From positions 47,499-111,498 of the forward strand of contig REBS01000135.1 of the NCBI GenBank assembly GCA_007692605.1: 64,000 nt of DNA. The letters are read 5' to 3'. The notes under the pieces are model-generated. The model was not told the DNA's origin and ran no database searches. It saw only the letters and a list, made by a program, of their open reading frames with translations. Position numbers and translations under genes: made by a program. Each line of letters opens with the position of its first letter. Positions within the stretch are counted from its first letter, which is position 1. The stretch is from Gemmatimonadales bacterium (GTDB lineage Bacteria; Gemmatimonadota; Gemmatimonadetes; Longimicrobiales; Gaopeijiaceae). Below, piece by piece: positions 37,611 to 49,299 of the stretch.

Positions 37611-38198
37611 CTACCCGTCCGCCCCCGCGCCGAGAACGATCGGGCGCGGATAGCGGATCGGTCCGAGCGAGGTTTCGATCGTCGGAAGGACCTCCATGCG
37701 AAGCTGGACGGGCGCCCCCTCGACTCCCGCCAGCGAGGCGGCAAGGTTGACGAGGTCCTCGAGGCGCCCGTCGAAGAACTCAAGGAGGTCGAGCCGGGCC
37801 TCGACCGGCACCGTGGTAGCTTCGCCCGAGGCCATCCGGACCGCTTCGCCCAACCCGCCCGACACGGTCTCCCGGTTCTCCAGAAATAGCGTCCAGTCCA
37901 TTGCCACGAGACGCGCTTCGGGATTGTCCGCCGGGTTGTCCGCCCTCAGATCGATCGTCAGTTCGAGCGGAAGACGGCGGTCCGAAAGGGCGAGGCCCAG
38001 CCGGAGGATGTCCCGCGCACCGAGATCCTCGTAGCCGCGCACGCCGTCGAGGGACACGCCGGCCAGGCTGACCTGATGCACCCGATCGAGTGAGAAGTCC
38101 ACCTGGCCGAGCGCCAGGATCGACTGGAGGGTCGCGCAGGAGGGCAGGATCAGAACCAGGGCGACCACCATCACGAGCGAACGGATGCGGGAGAGCAT
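37611..38198 (-). CDS. LEA14-like lipoprotein
   Basis: 195 residues from MLSRIRSL, with GAGGTGG just upstream. The signal peptide ends at the lipobox LPSC (Cys21). The mature part is a single beta-sandwich: VDFSLDRVHQVSLAGVSLDG, then LPLELTIDLRADNPADNPEA, then a VPVEARLDL strand, a layout typical of LEA type 2 (WHy) proteins, which often sit on the outer-membrane periplasmic face. Exact function is unknown. It is 70 bases upstream of rel on the same strand. Confidence 0.72.
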   Translation of the reverse strand: MLSRIRSLVMVVALVLILPSCATLQSILALGQVDFSLDRVHQVSLAGVSLDGVRGYEDLGARDILRLGLALSDRRLPLELTIDLRADNPADNPEARLVAMDWTLFLENRETVSGGLGEAVRMASGEATTVPVEARLDLLEFFDGRLEDLVNLAASLAGVEGAPVQLRMEVLPTIETSLGPIRYPRPIVLGAGADG

Positions 38199-38340
38199 GA
38201 ACCACCTCGAGTAACGCTGGGAAGGGTTGGAGCGCACCTCACGATAACGCTCCCACGGGGCCCTGTGAATACAGGTCTGGCGTGCCTGACGGTCCGCCGG
38301 CCTTCCTGCAGGGTCGCCCCCAATGCCCGGCGGAGCTTGC

Positions 38341-39045
38341 TCAGGCCACACGGCGCGAGCTCACGTCGCCCGCCGCCGAACTCCACCCCCGCGCCCCGAC
38401 CACCAGGTGGTCGAGCACCCGAATTCCCATCGTTCGACCGGCTTCGCTCAGCTGCCGGGTTACGGCGCGATCCTCGGGTGACGGGGTCGGGTCGCCCGAG
38501 GGGTGATTGTGAACGAGTACGACCGAGGCGGCGTTTTCGAGAATCGCGGGCCGAAACACTTCGCGCGGGTGGATCAGCGACGCGTCCAGAATCCCGCGAC
38601 TCACGAGGGCCACTCGGAGCACACGGTGCTGCGTGTTCAACAGGAGCGCGTGGAACTCCTCGTGCGGAAGGTCCCTGAGGCGAGGGGCCATGAAACGGTA
38701 TACGTCCTCAGGTCCACGGATGCGCATCCGGTCCGGCACCTCCTCTCCCGCCGCCCGACTCCCGAGCTCCACGGCGGCGAGAAGCCGGGCGGCGGTGGCC
38801 CGCCCCACCCCGGGGATCTCCTCGAGGGCCGCGGGATCGAGGGCGGCGAGCGATCGTAGTCGACCCCGACAGCGTTCCATGACCCGGTCGGCGACCTCGA
38901 GCGCCGAGGCCTGTCGGCCCCCGCTTCCCACCACGAGCGCGACCAACTCCCGGGCCGGAAGCACCCGGACCCCGAAGGTGCGCAGGCGCTCTCGGGGACG
39001 CTGACTGCGCGGAAGCTCACGGATCGGGAGGTGGGACGGGTTCAT
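38341..39045 (-). CDS. radC: RadC family JAMM-domain protein
   Basis: 234 residues with the UPF0758/RadC layout: an N-terminal helix-hairpin-helix (LEEIPGVGRATAARLLA, about 77-93) and the C-terminal JAMM metal site in VLVHNHPSGDPTPSPED (about 175-191). Despite its name, a DNA-repair role was not upheld for E. coli RadC, and the biochemical activity is unsettled. It lies between the LEA14-like lipoprotein and the large outer-membrane protein. Confidence 0.93.
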   Translation of the reverse strand: MNPSHLPIRELPRSQRPRERLRTFGVRVLPARELVALVVGSGGRQASALEVADRVMERCRGRLRSLAALDPAALEEIPGVGRATAARLLAAVELGSRAAGEEVPDRMRIRGPEDVYRFMAPRLRDLPHEEFHALLLNTQHRVLRVALVSRGILDASLIHPREVFRPAILENAASVVLVHNHPSGDPTPSPEDRAVTRQLSEAGRTMGIRVLDHLVVGARGWSSAAGDVSSRRVA

Positions 39046-39078
39046 GCCCCCAAAGGTGATCGGACGACCTCATCGCGG

Positions 39079-39110
39079 CCTCATCGCTCGCCAGCCGATC
39101 AGCGATGAGG
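39079..39110 (-). terminator. Hairpin downstream of the secA-linked outer-membrane protein gene
   Basis: CCTCATCGCT and AGCGATGAGG form a perfect ten-base stem with a twelve-base loop, extendable by GCGG/CCGC after a three-base bulge. It starts 22 bases past the stop on the minus strand and before radC. There is no T-run, so termination strength is uncertain. Confidence 0.45.
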
Positions 39111-39131
39111 AGGCCGCGGGGCGCGCTCCAC

Positions 39132-41176
39132 TCAACGCGGCAGTAGGACTCCGAAGAGGAAGCGGTGGTCGTCGTAGAACCCGACTCCCTGGTGCTCCGC
39201 GAAGAGGCGCGGCGAATACCCGGCAGCGCCTTCCTCACGAAGGTTGAAGCGCACCCCGTACCCGGCGTTGAGGGAAATGAAGCGCCGGTTCGTGATCGCG
39301 ATGCCCCCGAGCAGGTAGGGCTCGAACACCCGGGTGCCTCCGACCTCGTAGCCGAAGCGAGCATTCATCCCGAGCAGGAGCGATGGATCGCGCTCTCCCA
39401 CCCCGAACGCGATCTCGGGCACGAGTTCCACCGGCACGAGGTCACTGACCTCTCCCAGGTTCGTCCGCAGCGCGAAAAGCATCTGCGTGGGTGCCGAGAC
39501 CTGAAATCCCGAGTAGGGCTCAAGCGCCTCGAGTCGCCGCGTCGACGGGATCCTACCGGGGTCGAGGGTCGGATCCTCGAGCACCCGCATCGGGATCGGC
39601 TCCCCGGGCCGCACGCCCATCAGCCGCAACTCCTCGCGCACGATCTGTCGAACGAGCTCCGGGAGCCTGGCGTCGGCTCCCTCCCGCGAGAGCGCCTCGA
39701 GGATCCGGCGCTCGAGGGCGGCGAGATCGGCCGGGTCGACACCTTCGACCCGATCGGGCGCCCGGACGGCGTACTCCGCACCGAAGCGGAGGATGATCTC
39801 GCCGACCTCGGGCACGGGGATCGTCATCGTCCGGCGGCCCTCGAGGGTGTCGCTTCCGAGCCGAGCCTCCCGGGCCAGCTCGATCTCGCGAATCAGCTCC
39901 GCCCGCAGCTCGGCGTCCTCGGTGGTTTCGGCGCGCTCCCTGAGAACCTGCTCGGCGACCTCCGAGATCGGAGCGGGCCGTGCGGGACGAGGCTCGTCCG
40001 GCTCCGCTCGCGCGACCCCGGGAGCCCCCGCGCGGACCCCCGGACGCCCTCCCATGGAGAGCGAAAGCCCGGCCGAATAGAGCCAGTTGCTCCGCAGGTC
40101 GTCGGGCTCCGTGACGTCTTCGAGTTCCGACTCGATCGTCATCAAGAGGTTCCGGGCGCCGACCTCGAGTCGAAGTCGATCTCCCATCCCGATCCCCACC
40201 CCCCCACCGAGCACGAGATGGTTGAGGTTGGCCCGCTCCATCCCTTCCAGGTCCTCGAACCCGTCACGGAAGCGTAGCTGCCCCCCGCCGGCGACGAGGA
40301 AGGGTACCACCCCACTCCCGGTTCCGAGGTTGAACTGCATCTCGCCCCCGAGACCCTCGATAGGCTGGGTCTCGGAGAAGTCGGAGTCCACCCCACGCCA
40401 CCCCCACGCCCGGAGCCCCACATTCCGGTTCAGGTCGATGCCGGCCCGGACTCCCGCCAGTTCCTGGCGGTCGAGCCCGAAGTCCCCGTGAAAGTCCAGA
40501 CGCCCCGCGAACGGCTCGACAAAGAGCCCGGGGAGGATGCCCGGTCGAGGTCCGGTGGTGGCTGAGACTGCACCCACTGGTATCCGCAGTCCGGAACCCA
40601 GGACAAGGGAACTCACGACTCCGTCCTCGGGAAAGTCTTCGGGCTCCACGGCGCCGGGAATGAAGGGCGCGGGGAGCCGCACGGCCTGACTTCGCGCGAA
40701 GATCTCTGCGGCGATCCGGTCGGTCACGGCGAAGGCGACCCCACCCCCCGCCCGCAGGAGGATCCGATCGCGACGACCCTCGGCGTCATCATCGGTGCGC
40801 AGGATTCCTCCTCCCGCGGTCACGAACGGACGCAAGGTGCCTGAGGCCAGGTTCACCTGGAGGTCGGCGCCGCCGCTTTCGGCCCGGTATCGATCCGAGA
40901 CTCCGTCGGGAGCGGTCAACCCTTCGCGAAGCCCGATGTCCGTCGCCCGCGAATAAAAGGGCTGGAGCGAGAAGAGGGGCCCGAAGTCGATCGAGAGCCG
41001 CCCGCCCAGGGTGCGTGTGCGCTCGAGCCCGAAGGCGTCGTCCCAGCGCAGTTCCTCGTACGTCGGAACCAGCGCCCAGGAGACTTCCTGGGCCTGGGCC
41101 TCGCCCCCCCCGAGCAGGAGCGTGGAACTCACCAGGGTGGCGAGGAGCCCCCCCGCGACCCTCCCCGGGGCGATCA

Positions 41177-41177
<1 letters not shown>
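39132..41177 (-). CDS. Large outer-membrane beta-barrel protein of unknown function
   Basis: 681 residues with a signal peptide (about 1-29, ending GEAQAQ). Amphipathic beta-strands with alternating glycines and aromatics cover about 30-195 and again 195-380, each looking like a small OmpA-type barrel (VTAGGGILR, LVAGGGQLRF). A Pro/Arg/Glu-rich linker with charged helices follows (about 380-510), then a third barrel-like part (about 540-681) ending in FLFGVLLPR. The start overlaps the secA stop as TGATG. I do not recognise a named family. Outer-membrane placement is inferred from the strand pattern. Confidence 0.72.
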
Positions 41178-44479
<3,302 letters not shown>

Positions 44480-44483
44480 AGCT

Positions 44484-45104
44484 CTACACGTACAGCTTGG
44501 CTGCCTCGATGATCCGCCGAACACTCTCGGGGACCAGGTAACGAATGGAACGTCCCGCCCTCACCCGTTCCCGGATGAGGGTGGAGGACAGATCAAATCG
44601 GATCACGGGAACCTCGATCCTCGGAGGCTCCTCGCCTCCGGGAAACCCGGGCTCCAGTGCCTCTGCACCTTCCCCTTCACGGGTCATCACGACGATGGAG
44701 GCCATCCTGGCGATTTCCCATGGCTCCCTCCACTGGCCGAAGGCGCTCCACTGATCGGCTCCCATGATCAGGTGGTACCGGGCCCCACCGGACTCCCCCC
44801 GGAGTTCGCGAAGGGTGTCGATCGTATAGGACGGCCCCTCACGACGGAGCTCCAGGTCCGACACATCGAATCGCGGGTCATCCTCGACCCCGGACCTGAC
44901 CATGCGTAGACGAAGACCCGCGGGGGTCAACTCCGACGTCTCCTTGTGCGGAGGGGTCGCCGACGGCATGAACAGTACCCTGCTCAGGTCGAGTCTTTCC
45001 AATACATCCTGCGCCGCGGCGAGGTGCCCGAGGTGGAACGGGTCAAAGCTTCCTCCGAAAAGACCGATCCGCTCTGAGCCGTCCCCACCGTCCGCTTCGG
45101 TCAA
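44484..45104 (-). CDS. nadD: Nicotinate-nucleotide adenylyltransferase
   Basis: Joins ATP and nicotinate mononucleotide to form deamido-NAD. The 206 residues have the nucleotidyltransferase signature GLFGGSFDPFHLGHL (about 14-28) and the C-terminal SSTLIRERV with YLVPESV. The start is TTG, overlapping the bamD stop as TTGA; no ATG or GTG lies before the conserved motif. Its neighbour on the other side is secA. Confidence 0.95.
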   Translation of the reverse strand: MTEADGGDGSERIGLFGGSFDPFHLGHLAAAQDVLERLDLSRVLFMPSATPPHKETSELTPAGLRLRMVRSGVEDDPRFDVSDLELRREGPSYTIDTLRELRGESGGARYHLIMGADQWSAFGQWREPWEIARMASIVVMTREGEGAEALEPGFPGGEEPPRIEVPVIRFDLSSTLIRERVRAGRSIRYLVPESVRRIIEAAKLYV

Positions 45105-45931
45105 GCAGCGCCATCCACCAGTTCCTGCGCAGCGTCCGACTCCGGATAGTTGTCCAGGAGCCGCTGCCGCGCCCGTTGCGCCTCATCCTCCCACCCGATC
45201 GCGGTATACGACCGAAACAGGGCCGCCAGCCCTTCCGCCGCCCATCGGGTCTGGGGATAGAAATCCACGAGATCCTGGAAATAGAGAATCGCGGAATCGT
45301 GGAAGTTGCGCCGCTGGTAATGTCGGCCCTGAAGGAAGAGGCTCTCGGCGAGCCGGTCGAACATCTGGTTCTGGATGTCCCGCGCCTGCTCGGCCACGTT
45401 CATCCCCTCGAACTCCTGCCGCGTCGCCCGGCAGGCGTCCACCGCCCGCTGTGTGTATTCCTGATCCCGCTGGGGGTGCGGAGCCAGTCGGGCATAGCTG
45501 CGACAGATCCCGAGCGAGGCTTCCGGGGCCAGGCCATCGCTGGGATAGCGCTGTAGGAAGCGGTCGAACTCTGCAGCCGCCGTGATGAACTCCTCCTTGC
45601 CGAAGTGCGCTCGCGCCAGATACATCCGGGCCTCCGGGAGCCGTTCGTAGGAAGGATTCTGGAAGATGAGGGTTTCGAACGACCCGATCGCGTCGTCCCA
45701 TTCCTCGTCCTCGTAGGCCGCCACCCCGAACTCGAAGAGCGCATCTCCACTCATCCCGGCCCACGCCGGTCCGGATCCGCATCCGGCGAGAAGAAGGACG
45801 AGGAGTCCGAGCAGGGCGATCCCTCCCCGGCGCGCACGAACCGGCGACGCATCTTCGAGCCCCCTTCCCGTTCGTTCTGCGACCCCGCCCCTCTCGGCAC
45901 CGTTCACTGTGTCATCCCCGCTGGATCCCAT
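45101..45931 (-). CDS. bamD: Outer-membrane assembly lipoprotein BamD
   Basis: TPR lipoprotein of the BAM complex that folds beta-barrel proteins such as LptD. The 276 residues from MGSSGDD have a GAGG site a few bases upstream. The signal ends in the lipobox LLAGC (Cys about 52), after an unusually long, charged n-region. The mature part holds BamD-like TPRs (ALFEFGVAAYEDEEWDDAI, ARMYLARAHFGKEEF, SAILYFQDLVDFYPQT). A later start nearer the hydrophobic core is possible. bamA is not in the window. Confidence 0.85.
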   Translation of the reverse strand: MGSSGDDTVNGAERGGVAERTGRGLEDASPVRARRGGIALLGLLVLLLAGCGSGPAWAGMSGDALFEFGVAAYEDEEWDDAIGSFETLIFQNPSYERLPEARMYLARAHFGKEEFITAAAEFDRFLQRYPSDGLAPEASLGICRSYARLAPHPQRDQEYTQRAVDACRATRQEFEGMNVAEQARDIQNQMFDRLAESLFLQGRHYQRRNFHDSAILYFQDLVDFYPQTRWAAEGLAALFRSYTAIGWEDEAQRARQRLLDNYPESDAAQELVDGAA

Positions 45932-45982
45932 CCTTCCCCTCGCTCCGGACTGGTCATGTGGAAAGCCTTGAACTCTCGTGCA

Positions 45983-46016
45983 ACTCCCCCCCGGGCGCAA
46001 GCGCCCGGGGGGGAGT
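45983..46016 (-). terminator. Very stable GC hairpin between degT-type gene and bamD
   Basis: A perfect 16-base inverted repeat with only two unpaired bases: each arm is ACT, seven C, then GGGCGC and its complement. Read on the minus strand the tip is G-CTTG-C, a stable tetraloop. It lies about 105 bases past the aminotransferase stop and 52 before bamD. No T-run follows, so termination is an inference. Confidence 0.5.
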
Positions 46017-46057
46017 GTGGCCGGCCCTCGGTATTGTACATCGCGGGCGCCCACATG

Positions 46058-46099
46058 TTCGCCTCCCGACGCGTCTCGTTCGCCTCCCGACGCGTCTCG
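46058..46099. repeat. Perfect 21-base tandem duplication
   Basis: Two identical, adjacent copies of a 21-base unit beginning TTCGCCTCCCGACG and ending TCTCG. The second copy is followed by unrelated sequence. It is in the aminotransferase-bamD gap, just before the hairpin. 21 is a multiple of three, but no supported gene covers it. Confidence 0.9.
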
Positions 46100-46121
46100 C
46101 AATCCATCCGGACGACCGGTC

Positions 46122-47255
46122 TCACCCTCGATAGAATTCGCGGATCGCCTCGATCACCCGGCCCGTCCGCTCCTCTCCAACCTCGGGAAAGATCGGAAGC
46201 GACAGCACTTCGAGGCAGGCGGCCTCGGCGAACGGCAGCTGTCCGGGTCGACCACCGAGCCCTTCGAAACAGGGCTGAAGATGAAGGGGCACGGGGTAGT
46301 ACACCCCGGTCCCGATCCCTCGCTCCTGGAGGAACGTCCTCAACTCGTCCCTCCGCTCGACCCGGAGGGTGAATTGGTTGTAGACATGATGATTGCCCTC
46401 GAGGACCTCGGGGACCGTCACCTCGGCGACGTCGGCGAGCCCCCCATGGTAGTGGCACGCATTCACCCGTCGGGCGCGTGCCCATTCATCGAGGTGGCGA
46501 AGCTTGACCCGGAGAACCGCGGCCTGAAGCGCATCGAGCCGTGAGTTCGTGCCGACCATCTCGTGGTGATACATCTGACGGCCGCCGTGAACCCGAAGCT
46601 TCGCGACGGACCCCGCCAGATCGCCGTCAAGGGCGGTGACCATCCCGCCGTCACCGAACCCGCCCAGGTTCTTCGTCGGAAAGAACGAGAAGGCTCCGGC
46701 ATCGCCCCACGCCCCGGCCATGATCCATCCTTCGCGCGATGTCGGACCCTCCCCCTTCTGCCGCGCTCCGATCGCCTGCGCGCAATCCTCGAGAACGAAC
46801 GCGCCCCGCTCCGCCGCCAACTCGATGATCTCCGCCATTGGGGCCATCTGACCGAACAGGTGGACCGGGATCACCGCCCGCGTCCGCTCCGACCAAACGG
46901 CCTCGAGCGTCTCGCGGGTGACATTGAAGGTGATCGGATCGATGTCAGAGAAGACGGGGGTGAATCCCGCGTTCCACACCGCTCCGGCCGTGGCGAAGAA
47001 GGTGAAGGCGGGAACGATGACCTCGTCTCCAGGCTCGGGAGATCGTGCCTTCAGTGGGAGGAGGAGGGCGTCGGTTCCCGATGCACACCCCACGGCGTGG
47101 GGCACCCCGAGGTAGTCGGAGAGCTCCTCCTCGAGCGCCTCGACCTCGGGGCCGAGAATGAAGTACTGGGACTCGATCACGCGCTCCAACGCTGCGCCGA
47201 TCTCGTCTTTCAAACCCTCGTACTGGGCCTTGAGGTCGAGAAGGGGGACCTGCAT
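46122..47255 (-). CDS. DegT/DnrJ/EryC1/StrS-family sugar aminotransferase
   Basis: PLP enzyme that puts an amino group on a nucleotide-linked keto-sugar. The 377 residues have the cofactor lysine Lys195 in FSFFPTKNLGGFGDGG, GCASGTDALLLPLKA near 57-70, and ALEDCAQ-type VLEDCAQAIGA (about 154-164). GGAG lies eight bases before the ATG. Together with the dehydrogenase genes upstream it could make a UDP-amino-uronate such as in WbpE-type pathways. The substrate is inferred from context only. Confidence 0.92.
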   Translation of the reverse strand: MQVPLLDLKAQYEGLKDEIGAALERVIESQYFILGPEVEALEEELSDYLGVPHAVGCASGTDALLLPLKARSPEPGDEVIVPAFTFFATAGAVWNAGFTPVFSDIDPITFNVTRETLEAVWSERTRAVIPVHLFGQMAPMAEIIELAAERGAFVLEDCAQAIGARQKGEGPTSREGWIMAGAWGDAGAFSFFPTKNLGGFGDGGMVTALDGDLAGSVAKLRVHGGRQMYHHEMVGTNSRLDALQAAVLRVKLRHLDEWARARRVNACHYHGGLADVAEVTVPEVLEGNHHVYNQFTLRVERRDELRTFLQERGIGTGVYYPVPLHLQPCFEGLGGRPGQLPFAEAACLEVLSLPIFPEVGEERTGRVIEAIREFYRG

Positions 47256-47309
47256 GAATCGTTCTCCGGAAGATCGGAAAGGGATGGCGCGCGTCGTGGG
47301 GCGCGCCGG

Positions 47310-48254
47310 TCAGAAGCGCCCGCTGCCTCCACTCGGGAATCGGATCTCGTCGATCCTCACTCTGGCTCGCTCGCGAAGCGCCTGTCCTTCGCCGAGATCG
47401 TCACTGATCACCCGCTCGAAGGCGTTGATGGCGGCCGTGTTCTGTCCACGATCGGCCAGGAGCTCCCCGGTCTGAAACCAGGCCTGCGCGAGTCGGTTCC
47501 GCGGCTCTCCCAGATCGATCGTGGTCCGAAAGTACCGCAGGGCGTCATCGGCATCGCCGCGATCTCGGGCCTCCACCGCCAGAAGGTAGGAGCAGTTGCC
47601 CACGTGCCAGTCCACCTCGGTCCTGCGAGCCGCAGACACCTCGGGGCGCACCTGCTCGAAAAACGCCAGCGCGCGCTCACAGTCCCCGAGTTCCTGGTGC
47701 GCGAGCGCCATCTCCATGATCACTTCCGAGGTGTTCCCGGCCTCTTCGGCGATCGCCTTCTGATAGAAGGGGAGCGCTTTTCCGTACTGGGCATTCCGGG
47801 AGAAATGACGGGCGAGGGGAAGGGCCAGACCGGTCAGGCTCACACCGGGCCGGAGCTGGATCGCGGCCTCGACGGCGGCGGCGGCGGCGATCCCGTCTCT
47901 GCGTTCCACCGCGATCCGGGCGACCCTAAGCAGATCCGACGCCGCGATATCGGCGACCGAGGGATCCTGCCGGATCGCCGTCTCGTAGTGGCGCCGGGCC
48001 TCGTCGATGCGTCCGACGCGGGCATACGCCTGCGCCGCCCGCGTCAGGGTCTCCACATCGTCTCTGCCCTGACGAAGAGCCAGCCGATACTCCGCGAGCG
48101 CTTCGGGGAAGTCACCCTGGGCGAAGGCGGCATCGCCCCGGTGCACGGCTCCCTCTTCGGAGCCGGCGGCGGTGCACGCAGCCGTTGCGACCATGAGCAG
48201 GGCGACCCCGAGAAGCGTCAGCCATCGGACAATGGAGGAGTTCTTCGTGCGCAT
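47310..48254 (-). CDS. TPR lipoprotein of unknown function
   Basis: 314 residues from MRTKNSSIVRW. The signal ends in the lipobox ATAAC (Cys about 26). The mature part is a row of about six tetratricopeptide repeats (AVHRGDAAFAQGDFPEAL, LTRAAQAYARVGRIDEAR, EMALAHQELGDCERALAFF, AQAWFQTGELLADRGQN). There is no visible ribosome site. Instead a good -10 box ends five bases before the ATG, so the mRNA may be leaderless. It lies between the UDP-sugar genes and the aminotransferase; a link to polysaccharide export is a guess. Confidence 0.82.
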   Translation of the reverse strand: MRTKNSSIVRWLTLLGVALLMVATAACTAAGSEEGAVHRGDAAFAQGDFPEALAEYRLALRQGRDDVETLTRAAQAYARVGRIDEARRHYETAIRQDPSVADIAASDLLRVARIAVERRDGIAAAAAVEAAIQLRPGVSLTGLALPLARHFSRNAQYGKALPFYQKAIAEEAGNTSEVIMEMALAHQELGDCERALAFFEQVRPEVSAARRTEVDWHVGNCSYLLAVEARDRGDADDALRYFRTTIDLGEPRNRLAQAWFQTGELLADRGQNTAAINAFERVISDDLGEGQALRERARVRIDEIRFPSGGSGRF

Positions 48255-48259
48255 GGCCG

Positions 48260-48289
48260 AATATAACCCGCCCGCGCGGAAAGGGTCAC
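48260..48289 (-). promoter_or_regulatory. Likely promoter giving a leaderless transcript
   Basis: On the minus strand GTGACC (48289-48284, four of six to the -35 consensus) is followed after 18 bases by TATATT (48265-48260, five of six to TATAAT). The TPR-lipoprotein ATG begins six bases after the -10 box, the position where transcription should start. No Shine-Dalgarno precedes the ATG. Confidence 0.5.
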
Positions 48290-48324
48290 CACCGGCGGGT
48301 CCGGAGTCACGGACCTGGCCGGGG

Positions 48325-49290
48325 TCAGGGCAGGGTCCGCGCCTGCGCATCGTCCACCTCGATCAGGTCCCGGAAGTAGGGGATCGTTTTCGTGAGTCCT
48401 TCTCTCAACCCGGTCTGTGGCTCCCAGTCGAGGAGACTGCGGGCGAGGGTGATGTCGGGCTGGCGGACCTTGGGGTCATCCTCGGGGAGCGGCAGCCGCC
48501 TGATCGGCGACGAACTCCCGGTGAGCTCGATCACGGCCTCCGCCAGCTCCCGGATCGTCACCTCCGACGGATTGCCCACATTCACCGGCTCCACTCGATC
48601 CGGTTGATGAAAGAGCCGATAGATCCCCTCGACCTCGTCGTCGACGAAGCAGAACGACCGGGTCTGAGAGCCGTCCCCGTAGATCGTGATCGGGTCCCCG
48701 CGAAGTGCCTGAACCAGGAAGTTCGAGACAACCCGCCCGTCGGCCGCTCGCATCCTGGGTCCATAGGTATTGAAAATCCGGACGATCCGGGTCTCGAGTC
48801 CATGGTGCCGATGGTACGCCATCGTCATCGCTTCGGCGAAGCGCTTGGCTTCGTCGTACACGCCGCGAACCCCTATCGGATTCACATGCCCCCAATAGCT
48901 CTCGGGCTGCGGGTGAATCTGGGGGTCGCCGTAAACCTCCGAGGTCGAGGCAAGGAGGTAGCGGGCCCCATGGAGCTTGGCCAGGCCGAGCGTGTTGTGG
49001 GTACCGAGACTTCCCACCTTGAGGGTCGGAATCGGATGCTCGAGGTAGTCGACAGGGCTCGCTGGAGAGGCGAAGTGCAGCACGCCGTCGATGGCGTCCG
49101 CGACCCGCAACGGGATCGAGACATCGTGATCCACGAAGGCGAATCCGGCCGCCTCGGTCAGGGCCTCGATATTGGCCCGAGAGCCCGTGATCAGATTGTC
49201 GACTCCAATCACCGAGTGCCCATCGGCCAGGAAGCGCTTCGAAAGGTGGTAGCCTAGGAACCCCGCGGCCCCCGTGATCAAAACTCTCAT
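48325..49290 (-). CDS. UDP-glucuronate decarboxylase-like enzyme (UDP-xylose synthase)
   Basis: Extended SDR that probably turns UDP-glucuronate into UDP-xylose. The 321 residues have GAAGFLG (7-13), the UXS signature [19 protein letters not shown] (about 75-93) with TSEVYGDP, and catalytic Tyr145-x3-Lys149 in [19 protein letters not shown] also fits UXS. The upstream neighbour supplies UDP-glucuronate, which supports the call. A dTDP-glucose dehydratase role is less likely. It is nine bases from ugd. Confidence 0.92.
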   Translation of the reverse strand: MRVLITGAAGFLGYHLSKRFLADGHSVIGVDNLITGSRANIEALTEAAGFAFVDHDVSIPLRVADAIDGVLHFASPASPVDYLEHPIPTLKVGSLGTHNTLGLAKLHGARYLLASTSEVYGDPQIHPQPESYWGHVNPIGVRGVYDEAKRFAEAMTMAYHRHHGLETRIVRIFNTYGPRMRAADGRVVSNFLVQALRGDPITIYGDGSQTRSFCFVDDEVEGIYRLFHQPDRVEPVNVGNPSEVTIRELAEAVIELTGSSSPIRRLPLPEDDPKVRQPDITLARSLLDWEPQTGLREGLTKTIPYFRDLIEVDDAQARTLP

Positions 49291-49299
49291 GTCCGAACT

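Noticed and set aside
38199..38340. Gap between radC and the LEA14-like gene searched for a tRNA or small RNA
   Set aside because: No cloverleaf and no conserved T-loop; only a five-pair CCTGT/ACAGG hairpin.
45904..46485. A minus-strand frame containing a seven-residue repeat (ETRREAN twice)
   Set aside because: The protein repeat is just the 21-base DNA tandem duplication read through, and the frame overlaps the aminotransferase gene, which has clear motifs.
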